A DNA stretch of 64,000 nt from Polytrichum commune (GCA_950295325.1 OX485803.1:10416001-10480000); one strand, 5' to 3'; shown: positions 1 to 13,987, counted from the first letter of the stretch. The notes: generated from the letters alone by a model not told the origin. Translations and numbers: made by a program.

Positions 1-793
1 GTATGCTAGTCTCACATTATATGAAGCAAGGTATGTAAATGGAGACGGGTCATTAAGCTGTTGCTAGTTGTGATACCTTGCAGGGTCCATCCGTGATTAT
101 GGACAAACCAACTATTGTTTTTGACATTGTCGCCACTGTTAAACCGAGGAATGTGGGGGGCCGTAACACATACCACCTCACCCATCATTGTGATGGACAT
201 GGGGTCAGGAGTGGAACAACATGGCCTAGGTTTAAGGACATATGTATGTTCCCACAAACTTTGTTCAACATAACATTCATGTTTCCATTATATGGATGTA
301 TCCATGCATAACCATCACATGCATGCTTAGCCATGGGATGGTTGTTTTGGACGACATTTTTCATGTTTTTGAATTTGGATCTAAGAGCTTGATACCACAT
401 TTGGGTGCCCAAATCTTAGCACCATGATCAACTTACGTAAAATCCTAGAGCTTTGGAGGAGTCAATGACAAATACATAGATATTTGTGGGATTTAATGTG
501 GTCGTTAACTTGAACACGAAGTATGCTTGTATTTGATTTGTAACGCCATCATGTGTGCTTAGAAATGCACGTTAGTCCTCGTAGTGCTCAAGAACATTTA
601 CATGCCAGCTGTAAGTGGTTTGGATTTAGTTCACATCAATTCGGAGAAACTTCAGCTTCAATTTCAATGCAAGTTTCAGTTTGAATTTTCCATCATTGTT
701 CACTACGGAACTTCCCATAGCTTCATTTGTCTATCTTGTTGATTGTATTACAATCGATTTTGATTTCGATCAGTACCTCAAATTCCTCATTCC

Positions 794-1153
794 ATGACAT
801 CTCAAAATTTACAGGCTCTCGGAAACGTTGTGTACAACACAAATTGTCCAAAATGGATTGGACATGGATGTGTTGGCGCATTAGGTGTTGGAAAAAATCG
901 TGCTCACAATGTCGGTGGAGCCAACAAAGTATTGGGTCTACATGAAGGAGGGGTGGTTGCCACATACAAAAGTGTGGCTTAAGATTTGCCCTATGTGGGC
1001 CAAGACATCAACGCGGCAATTCAGAGTTATCACTCCAATCTCAAGGCTATCGTAAAGCAAACGAAGGGGAAAGCACATGATCACCAAGTGGATTCGATGA
1101 TCTATCAACCGACTGAAGATGCATTTTTCCCAATATTGGTGTCAATCCTTTAG
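794..1153 (+). pseudogene. Broken coding segment, probable transposon-derived
   Basis: One frame is open for 119 codons except for a single TAA at 980-982, which a C-to-T change from CAA would explain. Downstream of that stop the frame reads DLPYVGQDINAAIQSYHSNL and then KAIVKQTKGKAHDHQVD, which looks like genuine protein, with the YHxxLK pattern seen in plant transposase-derived or SWIM-type zinc-finger proteins. Upstream there is a Cys/Trp-containing stretch. No start context, intron set or longer frame supports a live gene. The family assignment is from memory of the pattern and is weak; the degenerate state is directly visible. Confidence 0.35.
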
Positions 1154-4100
1154 AAAGGCTCATGGGTTTATGGGGAACATGAAACATGGACAAATCACTA
1201 TCAATGCTCTTCTCAAGGCTTGGAACATATTAGACGCATGTGTGAAGTTGAGCACGAATGAAAAAACATAAAGTAGCAGTTGTGAAGTTCAAGAATTGGG
1301 TTGACAACTTAGGGCCTTAGGACAACTTAGGGCTCCTCTTGTACATCTACGTTTTCTTCAAAAATATTAATAGCCTTTTTAGATGTACACACTAGAGAAA
1401 ATTAAAACCTCTCTCTTATGTATACTTTATACGATAATGCCTCAAATAATGCCCCTTCTTACACTCATGTTAGTTTGTACGTGATATGAAGAGCCACCAC
1501 CCTGGAAGGCATTCAAGAGAAAACATAAGTTTTTAGAATTTTAAATATAATGAAAAATAAAAAAATAAAAAATTGAGACATCTAATATTTGAAAGCATGG
1601 GATTACAGCAGGCTAGAGCAGGATATTGTAGCACTTCATTGCAAGCAGATGGCCCAATTCTAGAAAGAAATGAAGATTTAAAGCCGGGACTAACTATGAA
1701 CAAGGAACATTGGTAGAATTATAGAGTTTTGCCATGTTGAAGGTGTATGCCAACATTGACCTAAAGTGCCAGTAGGCCCTAAAGAAAGAATTTTCTGAAT
1801 GATTGCTATGTTGCAAAGACCACAGTGCTCCAAAAGCATATTCGAGGGTAGTAGGCTCCAATACCACAATGATCATGCATTGGGTGGGTGTAGTGGTCTT
1901 GAATGTGTATCGAAAAAATTGCCAACCTTAACAAAAGCTCTCCGGCACCTCAACACTCCAAGAAGCTTGCCCTTTTTTCTCCAACGCGAATGAAGTAGAC
2001 CCATTCAAACTCTTCGTGTACACCCTACTTGCATTGAAAAGAACCTTTGCAATAAATGTGGCGATCCTCACAATTTGTATGCGATGAATGAGGTTAATAA
2101 CAACTGCCCCCCTTTATAGGGCACACATGATGGCGTGGCATATGACATCACGTCATCGGCACCCACATGATGACCTTCCCACACACATGTTACGGAGCAT
2201 GTGCCTTGTGAGATATGTCCCATGGAGTTGATATTATGTTTACGCATTTTCCAAGGGACATGTGTTGGACATCCCATATATGTCCCAAGTTTTATCATTG
2301 ATGATCCTTGGAACATGGAAACTGAGATCATGATCTCAAGAGTTGGGACATGGTTCAACTTGTTATATATTGTTAGACACAATAGCTAACTCATCCTACT
2401 TGGTGTTAGAATCGCAAATGGGCCTTGCCGACTACCACAACTAGTAACAATTGATTTACCATTCAAACCTTGGTTCGTTTAATATGAAAAGATTGGAATG
2501 CAAAGTTCCTCAAATTAAGCTATGACAAGATCACAAAGTTTGCATTCCAACAATCAATTTTTGGTGCAACGATTTACAATGCACCACCCTACTAGCATAT
2601 GAGATCAATAGTTCGGGATTTGGAGTACAAGATTAGGGATGTAGACGATAGATTTCCTCTAGGCTCGCTATCCACAAGCTTTCCACCTCATTCCGTGAAT
2701 GCTTGCAAAACTTTATTGTTGGCATGCATGTGCAGTGATCATGAGCACTTGTACAACATCGGGAGCCAACCCACAAAGTACTTCAAATCTTGGATATAAG
2801 TAGCGGAGCCGTTGCTCTTTACGGTGCAACATCTTGGGAAGCAAGGCTGGGTTTCTGAAGTAACTTATTGCAGTGGGTAGCTTGAGAGACGGGTGGTGAA
2901 GGAGGGAAGGGTCGACCTACATCGTAAGTTACGCCCACGGTACATGGTGCTAAATCCCTTCACTTTTGAGAAGGAGGCTGTTGTTAGATATAATAAAGAT
3001 TCAAGCGCTCGTCGTTAGCAATCGACAAGGCATTCCAACACACCAACCCGTGTCCTATTCGAATGTTGCATGCAATAGTTACGAGGATTCAAAGTTTTAG
3101 GTAGATGACCTGGAAACGGTTCACGATCAACATGAGAACATGATGTTAAAATGGTGGAAATTCTCAGATGCTGGATGTATTTATGTGTAAGATTCTAGGG
3201 TGTTGGTTCTCACATCATCTATATTACACCTAGAGGTGTACATCCCTATGTCGGCATTTCCAACTCCCTAAGCATTTCTAACTGTTGAATTCGATTGGCA
3301 TTTGTTTCATCCCATTAGCAATTGCAAATCCCAAGGATTGTCGATTGAAGTTTTAGTACTAGAGTTGACAGGCAAAGATTTTAGTGAGAGTGAAAGAAAA
3401 GATTCCCTTTATTTCAAACAATCACATAGACCCTCCCAAGTGCATTCAATATTCAATCTATATTGATGAACTTACATTTCGAGCACATTGTCCAATCTCG
3501 TCGTAACTTATATCTTTTTAAGTGAACATTAATAAACACAAGCCTTACCATGCGCCACTCAAATTTAGGTATCCAATTGAGAGGAGTGACCACACTAAGG
3601 CCCACATACCCCCCACGTACCTCAGATAAGTCAACCTCGCAAAATTGCTATGAACATCATGTCAGAGTTGATGGATTCTGAAATAGTCAATCGATTCTTT
3701 CCGTATTACACTTTTGAGTGGTCAGTAGATTATGATTCGGTACACAGGAACATTCCTTAAAAACATTTTAAAGCAATTTATATAGCTGTCAGGTTCCCAT
3801 CGATTAATTATAGTTTGGAAGCATTGACAAGTGCACAATATTTGCAGAAATCAGTTCAACCACTATCGATGAGCAAAAGGGCTTTGAAGGCAAGAAGATG
3901 AACATGTCCACCCACAATCTGACAGTGATGATGGATGTAACCTATACGAATTCTTTAAAGCTAAGAAACTAATATGAGACGTAGGTAGATTGTACAACTA
4001 ATAAGCTCAAAAGCCTCTTCATTCGATATTCATTTGAGTTCCTAGCATGGTACATAGGCTTTCTAAAATTCTGCATCTTCGAGTTGATTATATCTTTATT

Positions 4101-5023
4101 ATGAGAAGCAATTCAACCACCTTTTGTTGATCTCCTTTCGTAGCCAAACCCTCGTCAATTGAGCGCACCATTCACTGAACGTCAATCTCTGCACATTTTC
4201 AATTTAGAGTGTTAATTATTTTACTGAGGGGAATAATCTACCTTCACATGGAAACATTATCTGTGATACCTTATTCTATCTGTAAGTCCCCTATGTAGTG
4301 TATCTAAAAGCCCTACCTAAAAAAGAATCTGAAAAAAAAGGCATTATAGCTCCTCTTTGTATTTAGTCCTAAAAGGAAGAGCATCTGGAATGAAAACTGA
4401 TGCAAATAATTCTGTAATTCCATCACAAAGTTACGAGCTAGGGAGTTATATGGTTGATGTAATTCAATGACGGACACAATCCTCATAAACTATAACGTAG
4501 AAACTGAAACAATACAAGAGAGAAGGGTCCTTACATAATATAGAGTAAACACCTCCAGAGGGCTGAGCATCATTCAATTTCAACAACTGTAAGAACATAT
4601 GCGGTGAAGTTTATATATCAAGTGTTATCAATCCCTTTGATACAAAAATAAACAGAAATAATGACAATGTTTTGTGCAAATGTATTGCTAACAGCAAGTT
4701 GACAGTTTATTATCTCACAGGTCATTCCATACAATATAACCGTGACAGCACGACCTTATCAAGATCCTATTTGCTGAAGTGTCATGTTGACGGGTATTGG
4801 TACTTTAAAATTGATCTCCATTAATTAACAACAAATGGTTTGTAAACTGGCAAACTCAATAGCTCTGATTTTCTAGAGCAATTTGAAGGCTGTGTATGAT
4901 TCACACCCATATAAGAGTGCAAATGATACGGTATTTCTCTTGTGTTTACAGAAGCAAAAATTGTCTAGACTTCTGTGTGTTTCAGTCCATGATATCCTGT
5001 TTCTTACAATTACAAGTACCTCT
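1154..5023. other. Gene-free stretch 3' of the CEP44-like gene
   Basis: About 3.9 kb without a supportable gene. A short open segment at 2911-3018 (+) reads like protein (VDLHRKLRPRYMVLNPFTFE) for 35 codons and then stops; it may be a transposon remnant. The rest is AT-rich with no splice-compatible coding run that I can recognise. Confidence 0.4.
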
Positions 5024-8000
5024 CTAGTTTGATTGAAACGAGCTCTTACACTCGCAATGAAATCCTGAGTATTTGCCTTCAACAGTCCTGCGCACAGTGG
5101 CAGTTTTTGCATCGTTTGCAGGTCCTGCTAAATAGCACATCAGCTAAGCAATTCGCTATATTGCCAAAAAATTAAGACAGTATGTGATGCTTGTTCCAGG
5201 AAGCATGCTCTTCAGGCTTGACTCATTTGAATTTTTTCATTTTAGGATGTTTCCACAACCAGATTTGTGAGTCACAGGACCACAGGTAGTAAACTTTCAG
5301 AGAGAGGAACCCTAATCTGGTTTAAGTAGGACTTCTCAATCTAAATGTCTTAAAATTGGCCATACCAAGACAAATTCAACAAACCCCATGTGCATACGCA
5401 TGTTTCACTCATTTGAACGCAACTTATTGGAAGTTAACCTGATGTTGATGCCAGCTGGGATATTGGAAATATTCTCTTGTTTGAAGTCCGTTAAAATTTC
5501 TCCCTGATACAGTTCATACAAATGCTCTTATCATTTGACGAATAAAGAGTATCATGGAACTTGACCTCCACTTACATTGACTTGCATGAAATTTTTTCCA
5601 AATGTGATTTATACCTTCTCAGAAATGTTCTTTCTGGACATAACATAATATTCAGGACATGGATTTGACTTACATTGACGATTGTCTACACCATTGTCGA
5701 AGGTATTACTTATATCACGAAGAGGATGTTGATCATCCATGTGGATTACACTGTTTGCTACCTGCAAATCATGGCGGAAGCTATCCACTCAGGTACACAG
5801 TGTAGCTAAAAGGTTTGAAGTAGGCGTTGTTAATGATTTCATTTCAGGGGATTGCAATTGTTGGAGAAACATTATCGTATATCGAAAGTTGATAAATGTA
5901 GAAAAGTACCATCACGCTTCCAGATCTATGTAACAGACATTTCTTATTAATGTACATGGCTTCAAACATAGTTCTCTCCTCATCATGCTATGATATTCTT
6001 CAAACCTGAGGAGCCATATGGAACATATGGGGAGACGATGGACTTCGAGATGCACTTTCCAGATGTTGAATTCGTGTTTCTAGGAGAGACAATTTCTCCT
6101 GTCATGCATACCCAAGAAGTCAGGGTTAGTGAAGGTAAAAATTGCAGCTATAGTTGATCAAGGTGAGTCTGATTGCCAGGAATAGATAGTCTTTGCTGTT
6201 AGAGACCTACCTAGCAGCTGGAATAAAAAATTTAAAAAAAAAAAATCACATTACTTTCCAACTTAATCAGTTATTCCTCTAAATTGCAGAACCAGAACTC
6301 TGCTTCTCATTCTGTTAATTGCCAACACTCTTCTGAACAGTCACAATGCAGGAAGAATCCTGTGTGAACCACATCATTGTCATAACGAATCACCAAATTT
6401 AAGTAGTTGTTGCTTCATATGCAATAAAGGTGTCATTCGAGCAAGAGTCATGTCAATATTTAACTCACAACAATTTTTTATTCCAAAAAATTCTCAGCTA
6501 GTAATTATTTTCTACCTCTCAATCTCAAAAAACTAGCCAGAATTCATTGCAACTTCACAACAGGAACAAACAATGTCACAATAAACTATTCCCCTTTTTC
6601 ATGTGAATCCTGGACACACAGAGGACACTATCAATATATACAATGGAAATCAGTGACGAAAGCATTGTGGGGCTGTTATGTGCACCTGCAAAGTCTCTCT
6701 AGTGCGCATTACACCTGCATCCAAGTATTTGAATTTTGTCTCCAACTTATTATCGATTAAATTGAAGGATTTCCCTATTCTGGTATCCAAAGAGTTGAAG
6801 CAGGAATCTATCTTGTTGGCAAGGTCCATCTGCATTTAGAACAGCATAAGAATTCTGCTTCCTTGATACCACAGTTTCTAAGATAGGAGTATATCTTGAG
6901 AAATACAGTCGATTAAAAATGCAACTGAATTATATTTTTGAGTTCTTTTCAACAAGGTGGTGGTAAGATTCATCTGACAACAGATGAGTTGATTTAAAGA
7001 ATACCAACATCAAGAACATAACCAGTGAGACTAATTGTTCTTTTGAGAAGGTTGAATAATGAATGTCGAAGTACAGAGACCTCTATCAGTGTAAGACCTT
7101 ATCAATTCTGGTGAACTTATTAACTACTGAAGTGATACATTGTACATACAATCTTCTGCCACATAGCTGGAGGGCAATCATCTGAAACACTCGGTGAACT
7201 TTGGTTAGGCGGTCCAGCATCCTCATGGGCAATAATAGTTGGAGCTGAAAATGAATGCAGATGAGAGTTGTCATGCTGGCGCACCTGGAACATTAGGTAA
7301 AGCTGATTATTAGCATTTACTGCATGAGGTGGGCCCCTTTCGCACCAGTATTTATTAAAACTCATATTATTTTATATCAGCTACACCATGACGCTTGATT
7401 GAAGATAATCAAGAACAAGATCAAATAAATGCATGTGTGTTGAGTAAGAAAGAATCATGGCTTTTGCCCCGTTTGGCCTGTGTATAATACCTACACTTTT
7501 AAATCATATACCAAAAGTCTTCCATACAGAAAGCTCTCAGCAATTTTCTACGAAAACACAAAGTCATTTAATTTCAATCATTGTAATTTTATTCAGATGG
7601 CTGAAGTGTAAATGTACATTGATCATCATTTTTTGTCGTTGGATTTTATCATTGTGAGATCTTAAAAAAGCGTTCTAGCTTCAAACAGAATCATTTTTCT
7701 TTAAAGCAATGTCTCAAACTATGTCATGGAAAACTCGGTTTTCAGTAGATATTTTAAGAACACTCAAAATCCCACAGGTTGAATCTTAGAATCAGATTGT
7801 ATTAAGCTAGTTGAGGAGTTTGAGTCCATGGCACACTAAAGTTTTAATCAGTCTTAGTTTGGAGAAGCACATTTGATAACACAATCATCTCACGAATATG
7901 TGGAGCTCAGTTACCTACTATAAATACTAACCTCTTGTGATGGAATATGAGGCCCTTCACCCAACTGTACATCTGGAATACTCTCAGGTTTCTGATTATT

Positions 8001-11000
8001 CAACGATTCTTCTTGAGAGCCCTGATTGCCATGATACACCTGCAATATATACATCCAGATCCACTTCAGCGCATTCAAGGGTTCCCTAGGCTATAAAAGT
8101 TTGCAGGTTGAGGAAGTGCCTAAATAGTGTCAGCTTTCGCTGTGTAAGGATATAAGCTGGTCTGCTATTCATTCTGACCCCTTAGAACTCTTTCCTGAAC
8201 AGATTTAATAACAGACAATGAAAACTCTCGTCCCTCGTAAGGATATAACTAGAGCAGGCAACAATTCGAATGAAAGCTAATCCACCACCGAAAACCATAG
8301 TGCTGTAAAATTTCCTCAAGTCCACCAACTCTAAGTTTCTGATCCTGTACAACTTCACTCTAAGTAATGACCACAACGATCTAATGAGTATGATCTAATA
8401 CGATTACTTACATAATTCATGGATATTACTTTTAATGTGTGAAAGGCTCTTCGAAAGGCTCGTTAAAGATGTCAATGATTGTTTTCAAGTAATAGGCAAG
8501 GCCTTCAACGACTTGCGGCCTTACAATACCAGATCAAGCTTCATACAAGTCGCACCAAAATTTAGATTGATGATAAAAATAGGACACGTTGTTTCTACAC
8601 AAATACCTTATTACCTCAAACCACTCGAGAGGAACTTACAGGCTCGGATGGTAGCCTGGCATCGCAATCATTACACAAATCAGGTGAAAACTTCGGCAAG
8701 TCATTAGTAGGTTCACAAACTTCTTGAGGTGCTGATGAGGAAGTGCAGGTCTCCTGGATATGAAAATACACGCACATGCCACACATGTTAAAAGAAGTCT
8801 CGGTAAGTGCAGAAGTCGAAGGTGAAAGTCCTCACAAGCCTTTAAAACCTACAAGCAATTGATGAAACAAGAGAGTGACTATAAGTTCAGAAGCCCCTTT
8901 CGTGGGTCAATTGTTCAAACTTACAGGAATTTTTTTACAATGGATCGCAGGAGACAATTTGGGTGAGACTCCCTCATGACTTTGAACTCGTTCCTGAATC
9001 CTTTGACCAGGAGACTGTGATCGATATTCAGACTCCTTCTGTAAAATTAGAGACATTACACGGCAAAGGAACATCAACAAAGTGAGGCACTTTCGTGTAG
9101 TCATTCAAATCATTTGAATAGACCACTATAACCACTTCTGTATTTCAGCTACGGGGACAAACATAAGGAGATAAGAGAGATACTTGGAACAGCTGTGCAG
9201 CCAGTGTAGCAGTTCTTCTCAGTGAGGAATTTGAGGGCGATGATCCACGAGGATAGCACCAATCTTGAAAAAATTCTCTCGACACTAAAGACGGGTTTAT
9301 GGTCCCCTGGATAAGAAAAATAAATGATCAGTACGGTGGTGAGCAAACGCATTAACGCTGGCACGATGTAGAACGTCCAAGGTGATTGAAAGAAAATGCC
9401 CACTCAGAAAGAAAATGCCTCAATACACAAGAATATATTGGAGAGGAAGCTCAGCAGTGACTTCCTGTCACAAGATCAACTTCAATACTGCTTTTGGATA
9501 CACTTGTTTTATATGATGAGATGGAAACGGAGGTAAATCTGAAGGTTAATTTTTATTCCTCTCAACAAGATAATATGTAAGAAGATGGGACGACAAAATG
9601 CAGCAATGCAGTGTGTTCCAAGTGTAATCTATCTGCTCCTTGATGGTATTCTGCTTCATATTAACAAGAATAATAGATAAGAAGACCTACAGGACCAAAA
9701 CAGGCTGATTTGACTTTTGGAGGCGGGATCCAAGGATTCTCCTTGCACGTGCGACAAATTTCCTTGCATTCGATAGTAGGACTCGTGTCCAGCTGTAAAT
9801 AATATTCAGATGCATCAGAAAAGATACATGAGGGATCAACCAAAAAGCTACGCCATTGTGTAATTCCCAAGTAAGAAAGTCAAGTACAAAGTGTAGTTTC
9901 TGTTACAAGAATCAATAACGGACCTGTACTCACATATCCAGGCGAAAGTGATTGACAGAAAACACCTTGTACTTCACTGTACTGGGAGAAATTCTAGATA
10001 TCACCAAGGGCCATATTGGGATTCAACAGCCCGCACTACCGGAAGGATGAGCCTAAGGAGGAAAAGAAAATGGTCACTAACCTCACACCTTCGATCCATT
10101 TTGGAAGTCAAGTGCCTGTGTCTGCAAATCGATTTGTGAAGATTTCTGCCAAGTGCCTTGGGCTGAGAGCGAGTTCGCTTCTGCATTAACGGCAAAGGTC
10201 AAGAATCAAATTATGTGCACTATCTCAATTGAAGATAAATCAAACAGGAGCATACGTTGTGTGATACAAGCGCAAATTGAACAGGTCGCACAGGTCACAG
10301 GATGACCAAACGTTTTTCATCAGCACCTGAAAAAAAGGATGTAATTTACCATGAAGCCTTCTTAAACCCCTGCAATATTGACCACTATAGTAGCTCCACT
10401 AAGAAATAGTGGCTCTAGGATAAACTTAATGCACAACTCTCTCATGCTTGGTAATTGAGCAGTTTCGCATACTGAAAGGCAGTGGAGTGTTGGTAACCTT
10501 GTCACTTTGGCGGGCAGCCAGAAGCAATTCGTTGTGTTTTCTCTTGCACATCTGTACATTCTCAGGAGGTTTATTAAGTTGCAACAAAGTCTTTCAAGCT
10601 TACAAATAAAATTCTGCAACTCTTGATCAGGTGTACTTCATAATTACTTGAGATTTTTTTTTAAATTATCCTCCACTGTATGTGCAGTTTCTTACACATG
10701 TGCAATCGCAACCAATTGTTAGACTCCAATTAGCAACCGGATTTACTCTTGGTATGTGCATTAGATTCATACAAAGAATGTTGTTTCTGGCTCCAGGCAT
10801 CTAGACTTGAGCATAGAATACTTCAAAAGGTCCTCAGTGACCTTTTTGCTTTGAGTTACTCAAATTTCAACTATGTCCACCGTTGCCTAAGAGGGTATAT
10901 GTTCAATAACTCTTCAACGGAAATGTTTCTCAAGGGAGATATAGGTGGATGAAACTTACATATCCCTGGTACCAACTTATTTGCTAACATAAAACAGACA

Positions 11001-12313
11001 GAGTTAACACGCTTCTTTGCGGTGCCTTCTCACCTGAATAACATCGTGGAGAAAAATAAATTTCTTCTCGGCAAATCCCTTCGCAAAGATCTGCACCGTT
11101 AAAATTTATAATCGTCAGAGCAGCTCCTGCTACTATGGTGCATTCCAACAATATCCCTGTTATTCACATTACTAGTGCCTTCAATGTGTGATGAATAGTT
11201 TGTTTACTTGTAGATACGAATGAGCAAAACTATTCTTGAACCCGTTGTCATTAACTTCAGGAGAGGTATTTTTCTCTTCATTAGTGGTACCTGTGCAACT
11301 GTTAAAGGGCAACGGTAGTCAAACTCCTTCCGAAGCAACTTGATCACGCACTCCACAAACCGCTGGATTATGAACGAGAAGCACACTAATATCAGATTTT
11401 TTGATTGACCTAGACCTGCAGACGACACGGCCACCCAAATGCTACATTCTAATTCTGCCTCTCGAAAGAATAAGATTTCCTCAACGTTTGCATGTGGATT
11501 CGCTTTCCTACCATATATAATGAGAGACATGTAGATCACACACTTCGGAGTACAAGGTTTTCAACTTCGGTATTCTGTTCTGCTGACCATGACTCTTCGA
11601 TGGACACCGCATTAATTCCACAATTTTTCAAGAAGAGAAACAGCTACATTCAAGTGTTCATTTCCTGGACACGCTACCGAACTTGCAATTGTAATCTACA
11701 TGAAATTAAAACTTGAACAGAGTAAGAAGTTTCGTTGCGCACCAAATCACTTTTCGCATGTAATATATAGCCATTGATAGACAGGTAACGCGCTAGATGG
11801 CGAGAGTATCCCAGCAATGCGTAATGAAGCAACGGCAGTATTGCAGCCGGCAGTCCATCTTTGGCTCTGTACTCCAACATCAATAATTGAAGAGCCACTT
11901 TCAGAGATTATGACAGTACAAGAGAATCGACTGAATATCATCAACTGTGGAACTTGTCATCGAAGCGTCAGGGTATAATTGTCGACAAAAACTTGACGCA
12001 AAAGTTTCACTCAAAGGTCCCAACAGGACAACATCGGGACAGCATCCGTCTTGTAAGAGTTCTATAGAGCAATGAAGATGACAGAGTGGCGCGCCACAGC
12101 AAAATTAGAAATAAAATTATAATTCGGAACACTATAATTATACACTTTGTAGTGGCCCTTATCTCCAGCAATGCAACAAGCAAATCATCAAATCGGATGC
12201 ATGGTTATAAGTTAAGATACTCACCCTTGCGTATCCAGGCAGTGCGGATACGAAATAGAGCGGAGCTGCACTCTCATGCGCTCCAAATTTCCCCGAACGT
12301 CACCTGTCGCCAT
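5024..12313 (-). CDS. CEP44: CEP44-like centrosomal/basal-body protein, multi-exon
   Basis: Exons in transcription order: 12313-12225, 11866-11743, 11362-11291, 11090-11034, 10551-10498, 10180-10089, 9976-9934, 9792-9691, 9306-9184, 9038-8925, 8753-8640, 8039-7932, 7284-7150, 6829-6686, 6098-6006, 5761-5674, 5503-5439, 5087-5024. The N-terminus MATGDVRGNLERM then SYPHCLDTQGAKDGLPAAIL, HAKSDL, RFVECVIKLLRKEFDY and KGFAEKKF follow the N-terminal CEP44 domain of animals (MATGDLK..., NYP, GDPAA, RF..VYKLLRD.FNYKP, GFAEWK) in order and spacing. In animals CEP44 sits in the centriole lumen and is needed for centriole-to-centrosome conversion; here I infer a role in basal bodies of motile sperm. The rest is Ser/Pro-rich and poorly conserved, with a predicted coiled coil near the end (exons 6829-6686 and 6098-6006). 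Uncertain joins: 8640 to 8039 may hide another exon (a candidate starts at 8344), and 5674 to 5503 closes only with a 5-nt micro-exon (5580-5576) or an alternative donor 16 nt earlier. Total about 555-561 aa. Confidence 0.82.
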
Positions 12314-12935
12314 TGCCTTCTGGAAAAATCACGGTGCCCCGGCAGTGCGTAACATTACCATCAGCCTGTTCCGCATAATAAAAAAATAAAACGGCCGAAA
12401 TCACGACCTCGATCGTAGCCACCTTCGACTCCCTCACTCCTTCTCACGGAAGTCGCTATTCGCCATTGCCCCTGACAAGTGACGATGCCTCAGCAGTGCG
12501 TAGCCATCGTTCTGTTCTAAATGTTGCTTTGATTGGCACAACGAGCGTCAGCTTATTCCTTAGTCTTCGCCACATTCTTCCGTATTCAAGAAATCCTCGC
12601 ACGTCGCCTGTGGCCATTGCCATCTGGGACAAGATCACAATACCTCAAGCAGTACGTAACACCACCATCATTCTGCTTCACATTGGACGAACGAAGGAAT
12701 TAAGAAAGATCTCAATTTTTGACTTTCTTTCCTCAATCAAGATATCAAACAAGAGAATCGAAAAGCGTCGGACGAAATCACGACTTCTCGATAAAGCAAA
12801 ACATTACCATCGTACTGTTCTGTATTAGTACCTGTGTAAATGACAACAAAAGATCAAAACCTTCACCAAAATCACAATACCTTAGCAGTACGTCGAACTT
12901 ACCATCATTCTGCTTCACATTGGATGAATTAAGGA
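12290..12935 (-). repeat. Repeated copies of the CEP44 first-exon/leader region
   Basis: The sequence around the CEP44 start codon (12313) recurs upstream on the same strand. At 12620 another ATG opens a copy reading MATGDVRGFLEYG, nearly the same first eight residues as the gene, then diverges. At about 12472 a third copy reads MANSDFREKE and stops. A fourth, leader-only copy lies at about 12870-12935. Copies share the leader motif with CAGTACGTAAC/CAGTGCGTAAC and the adjacent GTG-ATTTT or GTGAT tract (on + strand, e.g. 12335-12350, 12490-12503, 12640-12660). This looks like serial partial duplication of promoter plus exon 1. Which copy starts transcription in vivo cannot be seen; the 12313 copy is the one whose splice phase joins exon 2. 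Confidence 0.65.
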
Positions 12936-13987
12936 ATTAAAAAAAGATGTCAATCTACGCTGCAAAATGGACGCAGAATTGCGGTAGGAACAGTCACAAT
13001 TCAAGAAACATTCTACCTACCTGTCTACCACCGACCTACCACCGTGGCAGACAAGGTGGTAGGTTGTTATGCCACCCATTACCGCCGGGTCTAGCTTTAG
13101 GTACCACAACCCCTTCACGTGATAACGGCTCCCCCTCTGCAAGGCCACATGAGCTACCAAGGGGTGCAATTCCAAAACCCCTCAATCAAGTTAAGCTTAC
13201 TAGGGTTTGGCTACATCTCTCAACCTCGTTAATAGAGTTATCTTCAAGTCTCTTGAAAACCTCATGTTTTGGTAGGGAGTTTCATCCCATTTTCGATCAT
13301 TCATAATGTTTAAGGAGTGTTTGACAAGTGGCATTAGGGTGAAACAAAGGGAAAGCGTTTGACTTTGGCCAGAAGACGGCTACATAAAATTGAGTTTCAT
13401 GGAAAACTTTCAAAGGCTTCTAAAATGGTGCTCTTGAACATTTGACAAAGAGCTTAGTTTCAAAGACCTCCGCTTCAGTTCACCGAAACTAGGGGTTCCT
13501 ACACGACTTGAATGCTCCTTAAACATTATATATTGTCAAATGTGGGATGAACAAAACATAGTTTTTTGAGAGACTTTAAGGAGAACTCAAATGTCTTCAT
13601 CCAATTGTCACTACCTAACTTGGAAGACATATTGGCTCTTGGTTTCATTGGCATGGTAGGCCCATAATCACTCTTTCATCCAAGTGAAGAGCAATTCCCA
13701 AAACTCCCATGAATTTTTTGAGCAACGCAAAGAATTTTTTTATCTATGCCTTTTTATTTATGTTCAAAGTTCATGATTGATGTTGCATGAACAATTTCAA
13801 TATTCTATATATTAACACAACTCATCTTTCTAAGCCCACATCTACTAGGAGACTCAATGTATAGCTCGCAGAGACCCATGTGTCAGAGGTGCTTTGTTGG
13901 AGGGTTGTGGCTGGCTTACGACGTTTCCAATTATCAACTAGGTCTTAGTCTTACAATCCCAAGGAAATCGTGGATGAATTCAATTTG
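12936..13987. other. Gene-free stretch with a short inverted repeat
   Basis: No gene seen. Around 13025-13072 a CTACCACC-type run is mirrored by GGTGGTAGG, giving a small hairpin. Frames that are open here have no protein-like composition. Confidence 0.4.

Noticed and set aside
10256-10326. Possible extra CEP44 exon (VLMKNVWSSCDLCDLFNLRL)
   Set aside because: It has good splice borders but leaves phase 2, which forces a stop in the next exon at 10180; skipping it closes the frame.
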